Numbered from the stretch's first letter, positions 7,800 to 17,055 are shown. The stretch: DNA of 64,000 nucleotides from an uncultured Muribaculaceae bacterium (GCA_910587475.1 CAJUMR010000005.1:1-64000), one strand, 5' to 3'. Notes: generated by a model from the sequence alone, not told the origin. Numbers and translations: made by a program.

Positions 7800-8928
7800 T
7801 TTTTACCGGAGGGTTGTAGGAGTTGATTATAGCGGCGATTTCGCTGGCGTCGTCAGGCGATGTGCATCTGCTGACCGGGAGGCTAACGACTCTCGAGGCC
7901 AGACGGCGGGCGATCGGGCAATCGGGATTGTATTTGTCGGAGTAACAGGGCTGGTCGAATGGAGCAAGAGGATAATGCACGGCCGTCTCGACACCATTTT
8001 CGGCGAGGTAGGCGACAAAAGATTCTCTGTCGTCGACCTGGACTACGTACTGATGCCATACCGAGCTGAAGTCATCGGCAAACAATGGTTTTGTGACGGC
8101 CGGGTTGGCAATCTCGTTTTCATAAACAGCAGCTATGTTGCGACGCAACAGGTTTTCGCTGTCGATGTGTGGGATTTTGGCGCGGATGATTGCAGCCTGC
8201 AAGGGGTCGAGCCTGCTGTTGAGGCCGCAATATATGTTGTGGTACTGCCGGTCTGAACCATAGTTGGCGATTGCTCTCACGGCGTCTGCCAGATCGCTGT
8301 CGTCGGTGGTTACGGCTCCGGCGTCGCCGAGCGCACCTATATTTTTGGTGGGGTAGAAACTGAAGGCAGCCGCGTCGCCGAGAGCTCCGGTCCGGCTGAT
8401 GCCGTCGGGTGCGGTCGCACCGATAGCCTGGGCGTTGTCTTCGATGATTTTCAGATTGTTGGCATCGGCAAATGCTTGCAGCCGGTCATCGTAGCAGGTG
8501 CGGCCATAAAGATGGACTGTCATCACGGCTTTTGTCCGGGGCGACAGGTATTGTCCGATGCGGGCAGTGTCGAGGTTCATTGTGCGCGGATCGGGTTCTG
8601 CAAATACGGGGATCAGACCATTGTCGGTCACTGCGAGCACAGAGGCAATATATGTGTTGGCCGGGATTATCACTTCGTCGCCCGGCTTCATGTGACCGAG
8701 TTCGATATAGGCGCGCATGATCAGCCGCAGTGCGTCGAGGCCGTTGCCTGTGCCGACACAGAATTTGCTTCCGCAGCTTTCGGCAAGTTGACGCTCGAAT
8801 GCCGCCACTTCCGGTCCTCCGATATATCGTCCGCTTGCTATGACACGAGCTGCAGCTTCGTTGATGGCGTCAGCGAAGGGGCGGTTGACAGTGGCGAGGT
8901 CAAGGAATGTGTAGTGTCGGTCGCTCAT
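7789..8928 (-). CDS. DegT/DnrJ/EryC1-family aminotransferase (FdtB/QdtB-like)
   Basis: This 379-residue PLP enzyme transfers an amino group onto a keto sugar nucleotide. The PLP lysine is Lys195 in FSFYPTKNIGALGDAG, and IEDNAQAIGA (162-171) holds the cofactor aspartate. The start at 8928 is preferred over an ATG-less extension upstream: it begins MSDRHYTFLDL, the usual family N terminus, and its ATG overlaps the stop codon of the preceding cupin gene (ATGA). Next to RmlA and FdtA-type ketoisomerases it probably makes dTDP-3-amino-3,6-dideoxyhexose (Fuc3N or Qui3N). The final acetyltransferase (FdtC/QdtC) is not in the window. Confidence 0.88.
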   Translation of the reverse strand: MSDRHYTFLDLATVNRPFADAINEAAARVIASGRYIGGPEVAAFERQLAESCGSKFCVGTGNGLDALRLIMRAYIELGHMKPGDEVIIPANTYIASVLAVTDNGLIPVFAEPDPRTMNLDTARIGQYLSPRTKAVMTVHLYGRTCYDDRLQAFADANNLKIIEDNAQAIGATAPDGISRTGALGDAAAFSFYPTKNIGALGDAGAVTTDDSDLADAVRAIANYGSDRQYHNIYCGLNSRLDPLQAAIIRAKIPHIDSENLLRRNIAAVYENEIANPAVTKPLFADDFSSVWHQYVVQVDDRESFVAYLAENGVETAVHYPLAPFDQPCYSDKYNPDCPIARRLASRVVSLPVSRCTSPDDASEIAAIINSYNPPVKNDR

Positions 8929-9362
8929 ATTTTGTCGGCAGTCAAGCGTTTGAACTCGGCGTAGTCGCGGATATAGTCGGCTTCGTCGTATTTTTCTGAA
9001 GCAAGAACCAGGCATATGGATCCGGAAGAGAAATTGTCGAGAGTTCTCCATATGCCAGTTGTCAGCAATAGTCCGCGGGAGGGGTTGTTGAGGGTTATCC
9101 TCTTTGATCTATGCCCATCGTCGATGACGACGTCGAACGATCCGGCCAGAGGTATCACAATCTCGTGAGTGGAGATGTGGGAATGGCCTCCACGTTCGGC
9201 CCCTGCGGGCAGATCGTAAAGATAGTATGCACGTTTGATGGAAAACGGGGCGGTTGCAAGGTTTTCCATCACAGAGAGCCGTCCGTTTGCATGGTCGACG
9301 GTCTTCATTTCGATGATCTTGCAGTCATCGATCGAGGAGTGGCGGTGGCTATCGCAGTTCAT
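8925..9362 (-). CDS. FdtA/QdtA-family cupin, dTDP-4-keto-6-deoxyglucose 3,4-ketoisomerase-like
   Basis: This 145-residue single-domain cupin resembles dTDP-4-keto-6-deoxy-hexose 3,4-ketoisomerases. The catalytic-type HxH pair is present in AERGGHSHISTHEIVIPLAG, and the family end-signature YDEADYIRDYAEFK closes the protein. Start choice: the ATG at 9362 (MNCDSHRHSS) overlaps the upstream gene by 14 bases; a longer frame runs further upstream but has no family similarity. Its product would feed the DegT aminotransferase encoded just downstream with a 4-base overlap. Confidence 0.82.
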   Translation of the reverse strand: MNCDSHRHSSIDDCKIIEMKTVDHANGRLSVMENLATAPFSIKRAYYLYDLPAGAERGGHSHISTHEIVIPLAGSFDVVIDDGHRSKRITLNNPSRGLLLTTGIWRTLDNFSSGSICLVLASEKYDEADYIRDYAEFKRLTADKI

Positions 9363-9771
9363 CGGACAGGGATGATTTGAATTGTTGGTAATCGCGAATG
9401 TAGTCGGCTTCGTCATATAGTTTCGAAGCGATAGTAATGCAAGTCGAACCGGTGACGAAACCGGAGATCGAACGCCATGTCATCGGGGGGATGTAGAGCC
9501 CTTGGTTGCTACGGTTGAGCGTGAACTCGCGCGGAATGCCGTTGCCATTGTCGACTGAGACGGTGCATTGTCCGGAAGTGGCTATGATTACCTCGGCGCA
9601 TGTTCGCAACGCCCGTCCATGGCGTTCGCGCCACGATGGGATGTCGTAGGTCCAGTAGACGCGTTCGATCTCGAACGGCAGCTGTTGTCCGCCTTCTGCG
9701 AACGACAGGTTTCCTCTTGGATCTTTGATCTTCGGGAATTCGATGAGGTGAGGTTCAAAAAGCTTTTCCAT
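9349..9771 (-). CDS. FdtA/WxcM-like cupin lacking the catalytic histidine pair
   Basis: This 140-residue protein is a paralogue of the following gene: both share the pattern (I/F)xRxYxxYDxP...G...DEADYIRDYxxFK. When the two are aligned, the GGHSHISTHE segment of the neighbour reads HGRALRTCAE here, so both histidines expected for ketoisomerase chemistry are replaced. It may be a partner subunit, a reductively changed isomerase with another specificity, or non-catalytic. The start is ATG 9771 (MEKLFEPHLIEF). It overlaps rfbA by 17 bases and the next cupin by 14. Confidence 0.8.
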   Translation of the reverse strand: MEKLFEPHLIEFPKIKDPRGNLSFAEGGQQLPFEIERVYWTYDIPSWRERHGRALRTCAEVIIATSGQCTVSVDNGNGIPREFTLNRSNQGLYIPPMTWRSISGFVTGSTCITIASKLYDEADYIRDYQQFKSSLSDELR

Positions 9772-10636
9772 TGGCAAGTCTTATAAGGTATTGTCCGTAG
9801 TCTGTACGGCTCAGCGGTTGAGCGAGAGAGAGGAGTTGGGCGTCTGTTATGAAGCCGCGTCTGAACGCCACTTCTTCAGGCGCGCTGATCAAGATGCCTT
9901 GTCTCCGCTCGATGGCTTCGACGAAGTTGGATGCGTCAATGAGCGATCCGACTGTGCCGGTGTCGAGCCATGCAAAGCCGCGGCCAAAGCATTTCACTTT
10001 GAGCAGGCGGCGCTTCAAGTATTCTTCGTTGACCGAGGTGATCTCGTATTCGCCACGTTGGGAGCGTCGGACATTTGCTGCGATATCTGCCACGCCTTTC
10101 GGATAGAAGTAAAGGCCGACGACAGCCTTGTCGCTGTGCGGTTCTTCGGGTTTCTCGACTATCTCGACAGGGTTTCCGTCGGCGTCAAGAGTCACGACGC
10201 CGAAGCGGCGCGGATCTGACACGGGATAGCCGAATATTGTTGCATGTCCGTCGGCGGCGTTCTTGACGGCGTCGAGCATCATGCCTGTGAAGCCTTGGCC
10301 GTAAAAAATGTTGTCGCCTAAAATCAAGCAAACATCGTCGTCGCCGATAAATTGGCGACCGATGACAAATGCCTGAGCGAGTCCGTCGGGATGATCCTGC
10401 ACTGCATATGAAAAGCTGACGCCCCATTGCTTTCCGTCGCCCAGCAGCCGCTCTATCTGAGGCAGGTCGACCGGCGTAGAGATAATGAGAATCTCACGTA
10501 TGCCGGCAAGCATGAGGGTCGATACCGGATAGTAGATCATCGGTTTGTCGTAGACAGGGACGAGCTGTTTCGACAAAGCGACCGTGATCGGGTAGAGTCG
10601 GGTGCCGGATCCTCCGGCAAGTACGATGCCTTTCAT
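9755..10636 (-). CDS. rfbA: Glucose-1-phosphate thymidylyltransferase RmlA
   Basis: This 293-residue protein joins dTTP and glucose 1-phosphate to give dTDP-glucose, the first step towards dTDP-deoxysugars. The nucleotide-binding loop LAGGSGTRLYPIT (6-18) and SKQLVPVYDKPMIYYP are diagnostic, as are LGDNIFYGQGF and WLDTGT. Length matches the short RmlA of enterobacteria. Only the first enzyme of the pathway is here; RmlB (4,6-dehydratase), which must act before the cupins and the aminotransferase, is not in the window. It starts 29 bases after cdaA. Confidence 0.95.
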   Translation of the reverse strand: MKGIVLAGGSGTRLYPITVALSKQLVPVYDKPMIYYPVSTLMLAGIREILIISTPVDLPQIERLLGDGKQWGVSFSYAVQDHPDGLAQAFVIGRQFIGDDDVCLILGDNIFYGQGFTGMMLDAVKNAADGHATIFGYPVSDPRRFGVVTLDADGNPVEIVEKPEEPHSDKAVVGLYFYPKGVADIAANVRRSQRGEYEITSVNEEYLKRRLLKVKCFGRGFAWLDTGTVGSLIDASNFVEAIERRQGILISAPEEVAFRRGFITDAQLLSLAQPLSRTDYGQYLIRLANGKAF

Positions 10637-10665
10637 TGGGATGAGCGTTTATGGATGTTGACCGG

Positions 10666-11442
10666 TTATTTGGTTGTCAGCGCCGAAAGGCGGTGTTCGA
10701 GTTCGGTTGATGTCAAGCGAGTCGACAGTCTTCCGCGATGGGCGAGCGAAATGTTGCCGGTCTCTTCGGAGACAACAATTGCCACGGCATCGGTTGCCTG
10801 GGCTATGCCGAGTGCCGATCTGTGACGGAGTCCGAGTGAGCGTGGCACATCGCTGTCGTGGCTGACCGGCAGAATGCATCCGGCAGCCATGATGCGGTCA
10901 CCTGCGATTATCATTGCTCCGTCGTGGAGTGGTGAGTTCTTGAAGAATATGTTTTCGATCAGGCGGGTGTTGATCTCGGCGTTGATGATGTCGCCGGTCT
11001 TTTCGTAATTGTCGAGCGAGATCGATTGCTCTATGACTATAAGCGCTCCGGTCTTGCTTTTTGACATCGACATGCAGGCATAGACGATCGGCATGACCCA
11101 TTTGCGTGAGTCGGCATCGATTTCGGCCTTGTGGTGATGGAACAGCTGGTTGAGGAAGCGCCATCGTCTGTGCGATCCGAGTTCGACGAGGAAACGCTTG
11201 ATCTGGTCGACGAACAGGATGACGAGGATCAGCAGACCGATACTCATGAATTTGTCGAGTATCGTGCCAATCAGGCGCATGTTGAAGATCTCTGAAGCCA
11301 ACGCCCACACGACTATGAACGCCATGACTCCATAGAATATGTTTATCGTGCCCGATTCTTTCATCAGACGATAGATGTAGAAGAGAAGCAAAGCTACGAT
11401 AAATATATCGATGATGTCTTTTATTCCGAAATCGACGAGCAT
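10666..11442 (-). CDS. cdaA: Diadenylate cyclase CdaA
   Basis: This 258-residue membrane protein makes cyclic di-AMP from two ATP. Three hydrophobic segments fill residues of about 8-85 and the cytoplasmic DAC domain follows. The catalytic DGA motif is at 174-176 (LHDGAMII) and the RHR motif at 206-208 (LGLRHRSALG). The length is close to Bacillus CdaA. The start ATG lies 15 bases past the folP stop; the folP-cdaA pairing is common in Bacteroidota. No CdaR-like regulator or glmM lies next to it, unlike in Firmicutes. Confidence 0.94.
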   Translation of the reverse strand: MLVDFGIKDIIDIFIVALLLFYIYRLMKESGTINIFYGVMAFIVVWALASEIFNMRLIGTILDKFMSIGLLILVILFVDQIKRFLVELGSHRRWRFLNQLFHHHKAEIDADSRKWVMPIVYACMSMSKSKTGALIVIEQSISLDNYEKTGDIINAEINTRLIENIFFKNSPLHDGAMIIAGDRIMAAGCILPVSHDSDVPRSLGLRHRSALGIAQATDAVAIVVSEETGNISLAHRGRLSTRLTSTELEHRLSALTTK

Positions 11443-11457
11443 GGCATGTAATCGGTC

Positions 11458-12300
11458 TTAGGCCTTGTTGAGGCAGGTTATTATATCGATGGCCTCACGC
11501 GCAGCCTTTACGTCGTGAACCCGCAGTATCGAGGCTCCGTTGCAGAGCGCGATGGTGTTTACGACTGTAGTGGCGTTGAGGGCTTGGTTTGCAGTGATGC
11601 CGAGAAGTCGGGTGACCATTGATTTGCGGGATACACCGACGAGCAGCGGCCTGCCGAGCATCGACAGGGCACGGAGCTGGCGCAACAGGGTGTAGTTCTG
11701 TTCGAGTGTTTTTGCAAAACCGAATCCGGGATCGACGATGACGTCGTTGACGCCCATCAGGGCAAGCTGCTCAAGCTTTGGCGCGAGCTCGGCGATGACG
11801 CCTTCGGTGACACCATCTTTATAGTCGGTCAACGACTGCATCGTTGCAGGTGTGCCGCGCATGTGCATCAAAATGTAGGGCACCTGTAGGTCGGCGACCG
11901 TGTCAAACATTTTGTCGTCGAGCTGTCCACCCGAAATGTCGTTGATGATGTCGGCCCCGAGCTCACAAATGCAGCGGCGGGCTACGTCGGCGCGGAACGT
12001 GTCGACCGAAACCGGAATGTCAGGCGCCACAGATCTCACTATAGCGAGACCTGAGGCAAGACGTCGCATCTCTTCAGAGTCGCTGACATTGTCGGCGCCC
12101 GGACGCGACGAGTATGCGCCGATGTCGAGGATGTCAGCGCCATCGGCTATCGCACGTCGCACGGCTGTTGCAATTTCGTCGGACGTGAGGCTGCGGCTGC
12201 CGTCATAGAACGAGTCAGGGGTGACGTTGATTATCGCCATCACCGCCGGGCGGTTATATTCGATCAGCCGGCCTCTTATGTTCAACGAAAAGGGTTGCAT
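11458..12300 (-). CDS. folP: Dihydropteroate synthase
   Basis: This 280-residue TIM-barrel enzyme condenses p-aminobenzoate with 6-hydroxymethyl-dihydropterin pyrophosphate in folate synthesis, and is the target of sulfonamides. Signatures are INVTPDSFYDGSR (24-36), DIGAYSSRPGA (59-69), INDISGG (119-125), DPGFGFAKT (190-198) and GVSRKS (222-227). The gene is 24 bases after typA and 15 before cdaA. folB, another folate gene, lies elsewhere in the window at 51700. Confidence 0.95.
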   Translation of the reverse strand: MQPFSLNIRGRLIEYNRPAVMAIINVTPDSFYDGSRSLTSDEIATAVRRAIADGADILDIGAYSSRPGADNVSDSEEMRRLASGLAIVRSVAPDIPVSVDTFRADVARRCICELGADIINDISGGQLDDKMFDTVADLQVPYILMHMRGTPATMQSLTDYKDGVTEGVIAELAPKLEQLALMGVNDVIVDPGFGFAKTLEQNYTLLRQLRALSMLGRPLLVGVSRKSMVTRLLGITANQALNATTVVNTIALCNGASILRVHDVKAAREAIDIITCLNKA

Positions 12301-12324
12301 ATCAATCGGAATTGTTTGGTCAGA

Positions 12325-14124
12325 TCAGCTCTTTCCGGCGCGTTTGCGCTCGATCTCATCAAGGATTATCTTGCGGAGACGTATGTGATGGGGTGTCACT
12401 TCGACGTATTCGTCCTCTTTGATGTATTCGAGGGCTTCCTCAAGGCTGAATACCACCGGAGGCACGATGCGCGCTTTGTCGTCGGCACCCGAAGCACGCA
12501 TGTTGGTAAGCTTCTTTGATTTGGTGACGTTGACGACAATGTCGTTGTCTTTGGCGTTTTCGCCGACGACCTGACCAGCATAGACTTCTTCCTGCGGGAA
12601 AATGAAGAATTTTCCACGATCCTGCAGTTTGTCGATAGCGTAAGCATAGGCGGTGCCTGCTTCAAGAGCGATCAGCGAACCGTTGGTGCGTCGTTCGATT
12701 TCGCCTTTCCACGGTTGATACTCGAGGAAGCGGTGAGCCATGATGGCTTCGCCGGCAGAGGCGGTGAGGACATTGTTGCGCAGACCGATGATGCCTCGCG
12801 ACGGGATCTGGAATTCCATGTGTACGCGGTCGTTCTGGGCGGTCATTGTCAGAAGATCGCCTTTGCGTCGGGTGACCATGTCGATTATTTTCGAGGAATA
12901 TTCTTCGGTGACGTTAATCGTGAGGAGTTCGACAGGTTCACATTTCTGACCGTCGATTTCTTTGATGATGACCTGTGGCTGTCCGACCTGAAGTTCGTAG
13001 CCTTCGCGACGCATGGTCTCGATAAGCACCGAAAGGTGGAGTACTCCACGGCCGAAGACTGTCCATACGTCCTCGTTATCGGCTTTCTTGACTCTGAGGG
13101 CAAGATTGCGGTCGAGCTCTTTGGTGAGACGGTCGCTTATGTGGCGCGAAGTGACAAATTTGCCGTCGCGTCCGAAGAACGGGCTGTCGTTGATGGTGAA
13201 TGTCATCGACATGGTCGGTTCGTCGATGGCGATGCGCGGCAGCGGTTCGGGGTTGTTGATGTCGGCCACAGTGTCGCCGATTTCAAACCCTTCGATGCCG
13301 ACAAGGGCGCATATGTCGCCGCTTGAAACTTCTTTGACACGCTTGCGTCCCATGCCTTCGAATGTGTGCAGTTCCTTTATGCGCTGTTTCGAGACAGATC
13401 CGTCGCGACGGCAGAGTGCGATGTCCATGCCTTCGCGGAGAGTGCCACGGTGTACGCGTCCGACAGCTATACGGCCGACGTAGCTTGAGAAGTCGAGCGA
13501 TGTGATGAGCATCTGCGCGTCGCCTTCAATAGTCTGTGGAGCCGGAATGTGCTCGATGATAGCGTCGAGCAGGGGCAGGATGTTGTCGGTCGGTTTCTGC
13601 CAGTCGGTGCTCATCCATCCTTCTTTGGCCGATCCGAAGATGGTCGGGAAGTCGAGCTGCTCTTCAGTGGCGTCGAGGTTGAACATCAGGTCAAACACCA
13701 TTTCCTGGACTTCGTCGGGGCGACAGTTGGGTTTGTCGACCTTGTTGATCACGACGATCGGTTTGAGGCCGATCTGGATGGCTTTCTGAAGCACAAAGCG
13801 TGTCTGAGGCATCGGACCTTCGAAAGCGTCGACGAGGAGGAGGCATCCGTCGGCCATGTTGAGCACTCGTTCAACTTCTCCACCGAAGTCGGCGTGTCCG
13901 GGGGTGTCGATTATGTTGATTTTAGTGTCCTTATAGTTGATTGACACATTCTTTGACAGGATTGTTATGCCGCGTTCGCGTTCGAGATCGTTGTTGTCAA
14001 GGATCAATTCACCGGCATTCTGGTTGTCTCTGAATAGGTGTCCGGCAAGGAGCATTTTGTCGACGACTGTGGTCTTACCGTGGTCGACATGTGCTATAAT
14101 AGCGATGTTTCTGATATTCTGCAT
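12325..14124 (-). CDS. typA: Translational GTPase TypA/BipA
   Basis: This 599-residue ribosome-binding GTPase belongs to the EF-G/LepA superfamily. It has the G1 loop AHVDHGKTT (11-19), DTPGHADFGGEV, NKVDKPNCRPDEV, and the BipA-specific C-terminal domain (GKFFIFPQEEVYAGQVVGE). The start at ATG 14124 (MQNIRNIAII) is chosen because an upstream in-frame extension would begin inside the promoter box at 14149-14156. It is the first gene of a closely packed run of ten that ends at 4521. Confidence 0.95.
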   Translation of the reverse strand: MQNIRNIAIIAHVDHGKTTVVDKMLLAGHLFRDNQNAGELILDNNDLERERGITILSKNVSINYKDTKINIIDTPGHADFGGEVERVLNMADGCLLLVDAFEGPMPQTRFVLQKAIQIGLKPIVVINKVDKPNCRPDEVQEMVFDLMFNLDATEEQLDFPTIFGSAKEGWMSTDWQKPTDNILPLLDAIIEHIPAPQTIEGDAQMLITSLDFSSYVGRIAVGRVHRGTLREGMDIALCRRDGSVSKQRIKELHTFEGMGRKRVKEVSSGDICALVGIEGFEIGDTVADINNPEPLPRIAIDEPTMSMTFTINDSPFFGRDGKFVTSRHISDRLTKELDRNLALRVKKADNEDVWTVFGRGVLHLSVLIETMRREGYELQVGQPQVIIKEIDGQKCEPVELLTINVTEEYSSKIIDMVTRRKGDLLTMTAQNDRVHMEFQIPSRGIIGLRNNVLTASAGEAIMAHRFLEYQPWKGEIERRTNGSLIALEAGTAYAYAIDKLQDRGKFFIFPQEEVYAGQVVGENAKDNDIVVNVTKSKKLTNMRASGADDKARIVPPVVFSLEEALEYIKEDEYVEVTPHHIRLRKIILDEIERKRAGKS

Positions 14125-14148
14125 TGATTGCTCTTTTTTGTCAAAGGG

Positions 14149-14156
14149 CAAAGTTA
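14149..14156 (-). promoter_or_regulatory. -7 box of the typA promoter
   Basis: TAACTTTG on the minus strand, 24 bases before the chosen typA start. A well placed -33 TTG is not seen. This would drive the typA-folP-cdaA-rfbA run. Confidence 0.55.
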
Positions 14157-14267
14157 CGAATTTTTTGTGAATTAGATGTTGTCAAAGTCGAGCAGATTGG
14201 CTTACCGTGGCTGTTTTGTGGTGAAAGGTCGGCTTGCCGGCAGTCGACGTCTTTGACGGGGGCGGGT

Positions 14268-15464
14268 TTATCTGGCGGCTGTTGCTCCTGAGGTCTTTTC
14301 GCTATTTATCCAAGTCAGGCGTTTCCATATGTTCTCGAGCGGGCCTTGGCGATGCGATGTCAGCCAGCAACGGCTGAACGCAGTCTGGAGTATCACAATG
14401 AATATGGCTATCGCTATGCAAGCCGTCGCGCCGGTTTTGTCATAAAGTCCGAAGCCGCAGTTGTAGAACAGCGTCACTCCGATGATCGACTGGGCGATGT
14501 AGTTGGTGAGGCTCATTCGTCCGTAGGGGATGAGAATGCGCTGCATTCTGTAGCCGTCGGTTTTCCGGAACCAGCAGATCATGAATATAGAGACGAGGAT
14601 TGCAGTGGTGATGGCATTGAATATGCGGGCGAGTGCCACATTATAATATGTTATTATGGTCGGATTGTCGATCATTGCCGGAATGTAGGTCTTGAGACAG
14701 TAGACCGGAATGGCGGCGATGACTCCGGCGAGCAGCAGTCTGCGCCAGAAAGCTACGGATTTTTCAGATCTTGCAAACATGTCGAGCCGTCCGAGCAGCA
14801 TTCCGGCGAAAAACAGTGCCGGAGTGAGAGATATTCGTCCGGATTCGATCTGCCAGAGGTTGCTGTAAAGAATGCCGTCGTGGATGTTGCTCCATATGGT
14901 GGCGGCGATGTCGCCTGTGCGGCCCACTTCGTCGGCTGCGATGGCAAATGGCATGAACAGAGAGTCGGTGTCGACATAGCCGGGAGTGATGGCGGCATAT
15001 ATGATCTTAAACCATGCGAATGGCTGCAGCATCAGTATTGCGGCGATAATGATCAGGGTGCGGTTGCTCCATGATGCGGCAGGAATTAGAAGCAGTCCGC
15101 ATACGGAGTATAATAATAGGATATCGCCGTTGTAGAACAGCGAATGTAGCATAGCAAAGCCGGCGAGCAGGAGCATGCGCCAGGCAAAACGCGCTCTGAA
15201 ATCGTAGCCGCGTCGGGCTGCGTTGCGCATCTGTATGAAGAAACTGAAACCGAACAACAGGGAGAACGTAGCGTAAGCGTTGCCTCCGAGGATGAAAAAT
15301 GTGGTGTCGAATACTGCAGAGTCGATTGATTGCAGCCATGATGGCAGACCGGTGGGCACGCAGAAAAGATTATAGTGCTCAAGGCAGTGGAGCAGAACGA
15401 TTGCAGATAAGGCCCATCCGCGAAGTGCGTCGACGGATGACAGTCGGGTTGAATTAATGGTCAT
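14268..15464 (-). CDS. DUF418 domain-containing multi-pass membrane protein
   Basis: This protein of 398 residues has about nine to ten hydrophobic segments. The N terminus (STRLSSVDALRGWALSAIVLLH) is shared by DUF418 and acyltransferase-3-like membrane proteins. The C-terminal third (GRMSLTNYIAQSIIG...WLTSHRQGPLENIWKRLTW) is the DUF418 signature. The family role is unknown, though transport or membrane modification has been suggested. ATG 15464 is the first ATG; a longer frame begins with TTG. It is separate from typA by 143 bases in which I see no gene. Confidence 0.85.
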   Translation of the reverse strand: MTINSTRLSSVDALRGWALSAIVLLHCLEHYNLFCVPTGLPSWLQSIDSAVFDTTFFILGGNAYATFSLLFGFSFFIQMRNAARRGYDFRARFAWRMLLLAGFAMLHSLFYNGDILLLYSVCGLLLIPAASWSNRTLIIIAAILMLQPFAWFKIIYAAITPGYVDTDSLFMPFAIAADEVGRTGDIAATIWSNIHDGILYSNLWQIESGRISLTPALFFAGMLLGRLDMFARSEKSVAFWRRLLLAGVIAAIPVYCLKTYIPAMIDNPTIITYYNVALARIFNAITTAILVSIFMICWFRKTDGYRMQRILIPYGRMSLTNYIAQSIIGVTLFYNCGFGLYDKTGATACIAIAIFIVILQTAFSRCWLTSHRQGPLENIWKRLTWINSEKTSGATAAR

Positions 15465-15507
15465 GAGCAAAGGATAATATACAATTGAATTAGTCGGATC
15501 ATGAGGG

Positions 15508-15553
15508 GGAGGGAGAAATATCCCCGGCGACTGATCGGTGGTAGCCGGGGATA
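15508..15553 (-). terminator. Terminator of the MFS transporter gene
   Basis: A perfect 10-bp inverted repeat (TATCCCCGGC at 15519-15528, GCCGGGGATA at 15544-15553) with a 15-base loop sits 23 bases past the MFS stop codon. On the minus strand it continues TTTCTCCC, so the T tract is short. Confidence 0.7.
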
Positions 15554-15575
15554 TTCAGTATCGTGAGGCCGGAGA

Positions 15576-16991
15576 TTATTCTTCGGCAGCTTCGGTCTCG
15601 GCTTCGAGAGCCTGGACAGGAGTCTTCTTGACGTTGGGCTCTTCAAGGCCGTAGTTGTGGCGGTGGTTGAGCACTTTCAGCCATATGCCGAAGAAGATGG
15701 CAAGAACTCCGAATGAAGCAAAGATCATCATCGGCACGCGGTAGCCGCCGGTAGCGTCGAGCGTTTCGCCGATGAGAAGCGGCACGAGACACAGACCGAT
15801 GTTCTGGATCCAGAATATAAGGCAATAGGCCGATCCGAGGATGTTGGCGTCGATGATCTTGGGCACTGACGGCCAAAGCGCAGCCGGCACAAGGGAGAAT
15901 GACACACCCAGGACAAGGATGAGTGTCACGGCAAGCCATACCTGAGGCATCGCCGGAAGGAGGAACGCGAAGCCGAGGTGGCAGCATGTCATGATGACAG
16001 CGCCGATGATCAGCATCGTGGCGCCTTTGCCCTTATAGTCGAGGAATGCTCCGAGGAAAGGAGTGAGCACCATTGCGAGGATGGGGAACACACTGAAGAG
16101 CCGCGAAGCTGTTTCGGCGCTCACGCCGAGGGTCTCCTGGACGTAGTTGGGCGCATAGCGCTGGAACGGGAATATGCCGCTGTAATAGAGTACGCAGAGC
16201 AGGGCTACAAGCCAGAACATCTTGCTTGAAAATATCTTTCCGAGATCTGAAATGTGGAATTCCTCGTCTGATGAGCCATCGACGTTCTTCTTACCTTCAG
16301 CCGCAAGCTGGCGATCGTATCGGGTGTCCATGATGGCAAACACGGAGTAGCTGATAAGTCCGATCAGGAGGAGGGCTGTGCAGAAGGCCACAGGAGCGAC
16401 AACCGATTGGTCGAAGCTGTTGCTGATCAGCGGTGATATCCACATTACGGCAAACACGCCGAGGCGGGCTATCGACATCTCGACACCCATTGCGAGTGCC
16501 ATTTCCTTACCTTCAAACCATTTTGCGATTGCTTTCGAAACAGTCGTGCCGGCCATTTCACATCCGCATCCGAAAATCATGAAGCCTAACGACGCCATTT
16601 TTGCGCTGCCGGGGAATGATACCCACCAGCTGTCGAGCCAAGAGCACATAGCTGTTGAACCAAACCATTCGCTGATGCCGATGAGCTTGATGCATGCACC
16701 GAGCACCATCAGGCCGGCAGAGAGCAGACCTGTGAAGCGGATGCCCATCTTGTCGAGGATTATGCCCGCAAAAATAAGGAAAAAGACGAAAACGTTGAGA
16801 AAATATTCTGACGCTGCATATGTGCCGAATGCGGCGCTGTCCCAATGAAGTTTTTCTTCAAGGAGCGATTTCAGAGGTGACATTACATCGACAAACATAT
16901 AGGCGAAGAACATCATGGATGCGATAAGCACCAATGCTGTCCAGCGTGCCCATGCTTTGTCGGCAAGGGTTTGTTTGATTACTTCTTTCAT
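15576..16991 (-). CDS. Major facilitator superfamily transporter
   Basis: This 471-residue inner-membrane carrier has twelve predicted hydrophobic segments arranged in two halves, separated by a hydrophilic loop at about residues 225-250. The loop between segments 2 and 3 reads LDKMGIRFTG, a variant of the MFS motif A. Segment LGSAYCLIFWIQNIGLCLVPLLIG resembles the MFSD1-like branch, some members of which export or import small peptides; the substrate here is not known. The tail is rich in Glu and Ala. Divergent from parC, with facing -7 boxes in the 144-base gap. Confidence 0.85.
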   Translation of the reverse strand: MKEVIKQTLADKAWARWTALVLIASMMFFAYMFVDVMSPLKSLLEEKLHWDSAAFGTYAASEYFLNVFVFFLIFAGIILDKMGIRFTGLLSAGLMVLGACIKLIGISEWFGSTAMCSWLDSWWVSFPGSAKMASLGFMIFGCGCEMAGTTVSKAIAKWFEGKEMALAMGVEMSIARLGVFAVMWISPLISNSFDQSVVAPVAFCTALLLIGLISYSVFAIMDTRYDRQLAAEGKKNVDGSSDEEFHISDLGKIFSSKMFWLVALLCVLYYSGIFPFQRYAPNYVQETLGVSAETASRLFSVFPILAMVLTPFLGAFLDYKGKGATMLIIGAVIMTCCHLGFAFLLPAMPQVWLAVTLILVLGVSFSLVPAALWPSVPKIIDANILGSAYCLIFWIQNIGLCLVPLLIGETLDATGGYRVPMMIFASFGVLAIFFGIWLKVLNHRHNYGLEEPNVKKTPVQALEAETEAAEE

Positions 16992-17055
16992 TTGCTTATG
17001 TGTAAATAATTTGGTTGATTCTGAAGCATAGTGTCGGCTGTTGCCGATGATTGCA

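Noticed and set aside
8929..9051. 41-residue upstream extension of the DegT aminotransferase
   Set aside because: Basic, unlike any aminotransferase N terminus, and overlaps the cupin gene; the ATGA-coupled start at 8928 fits better.
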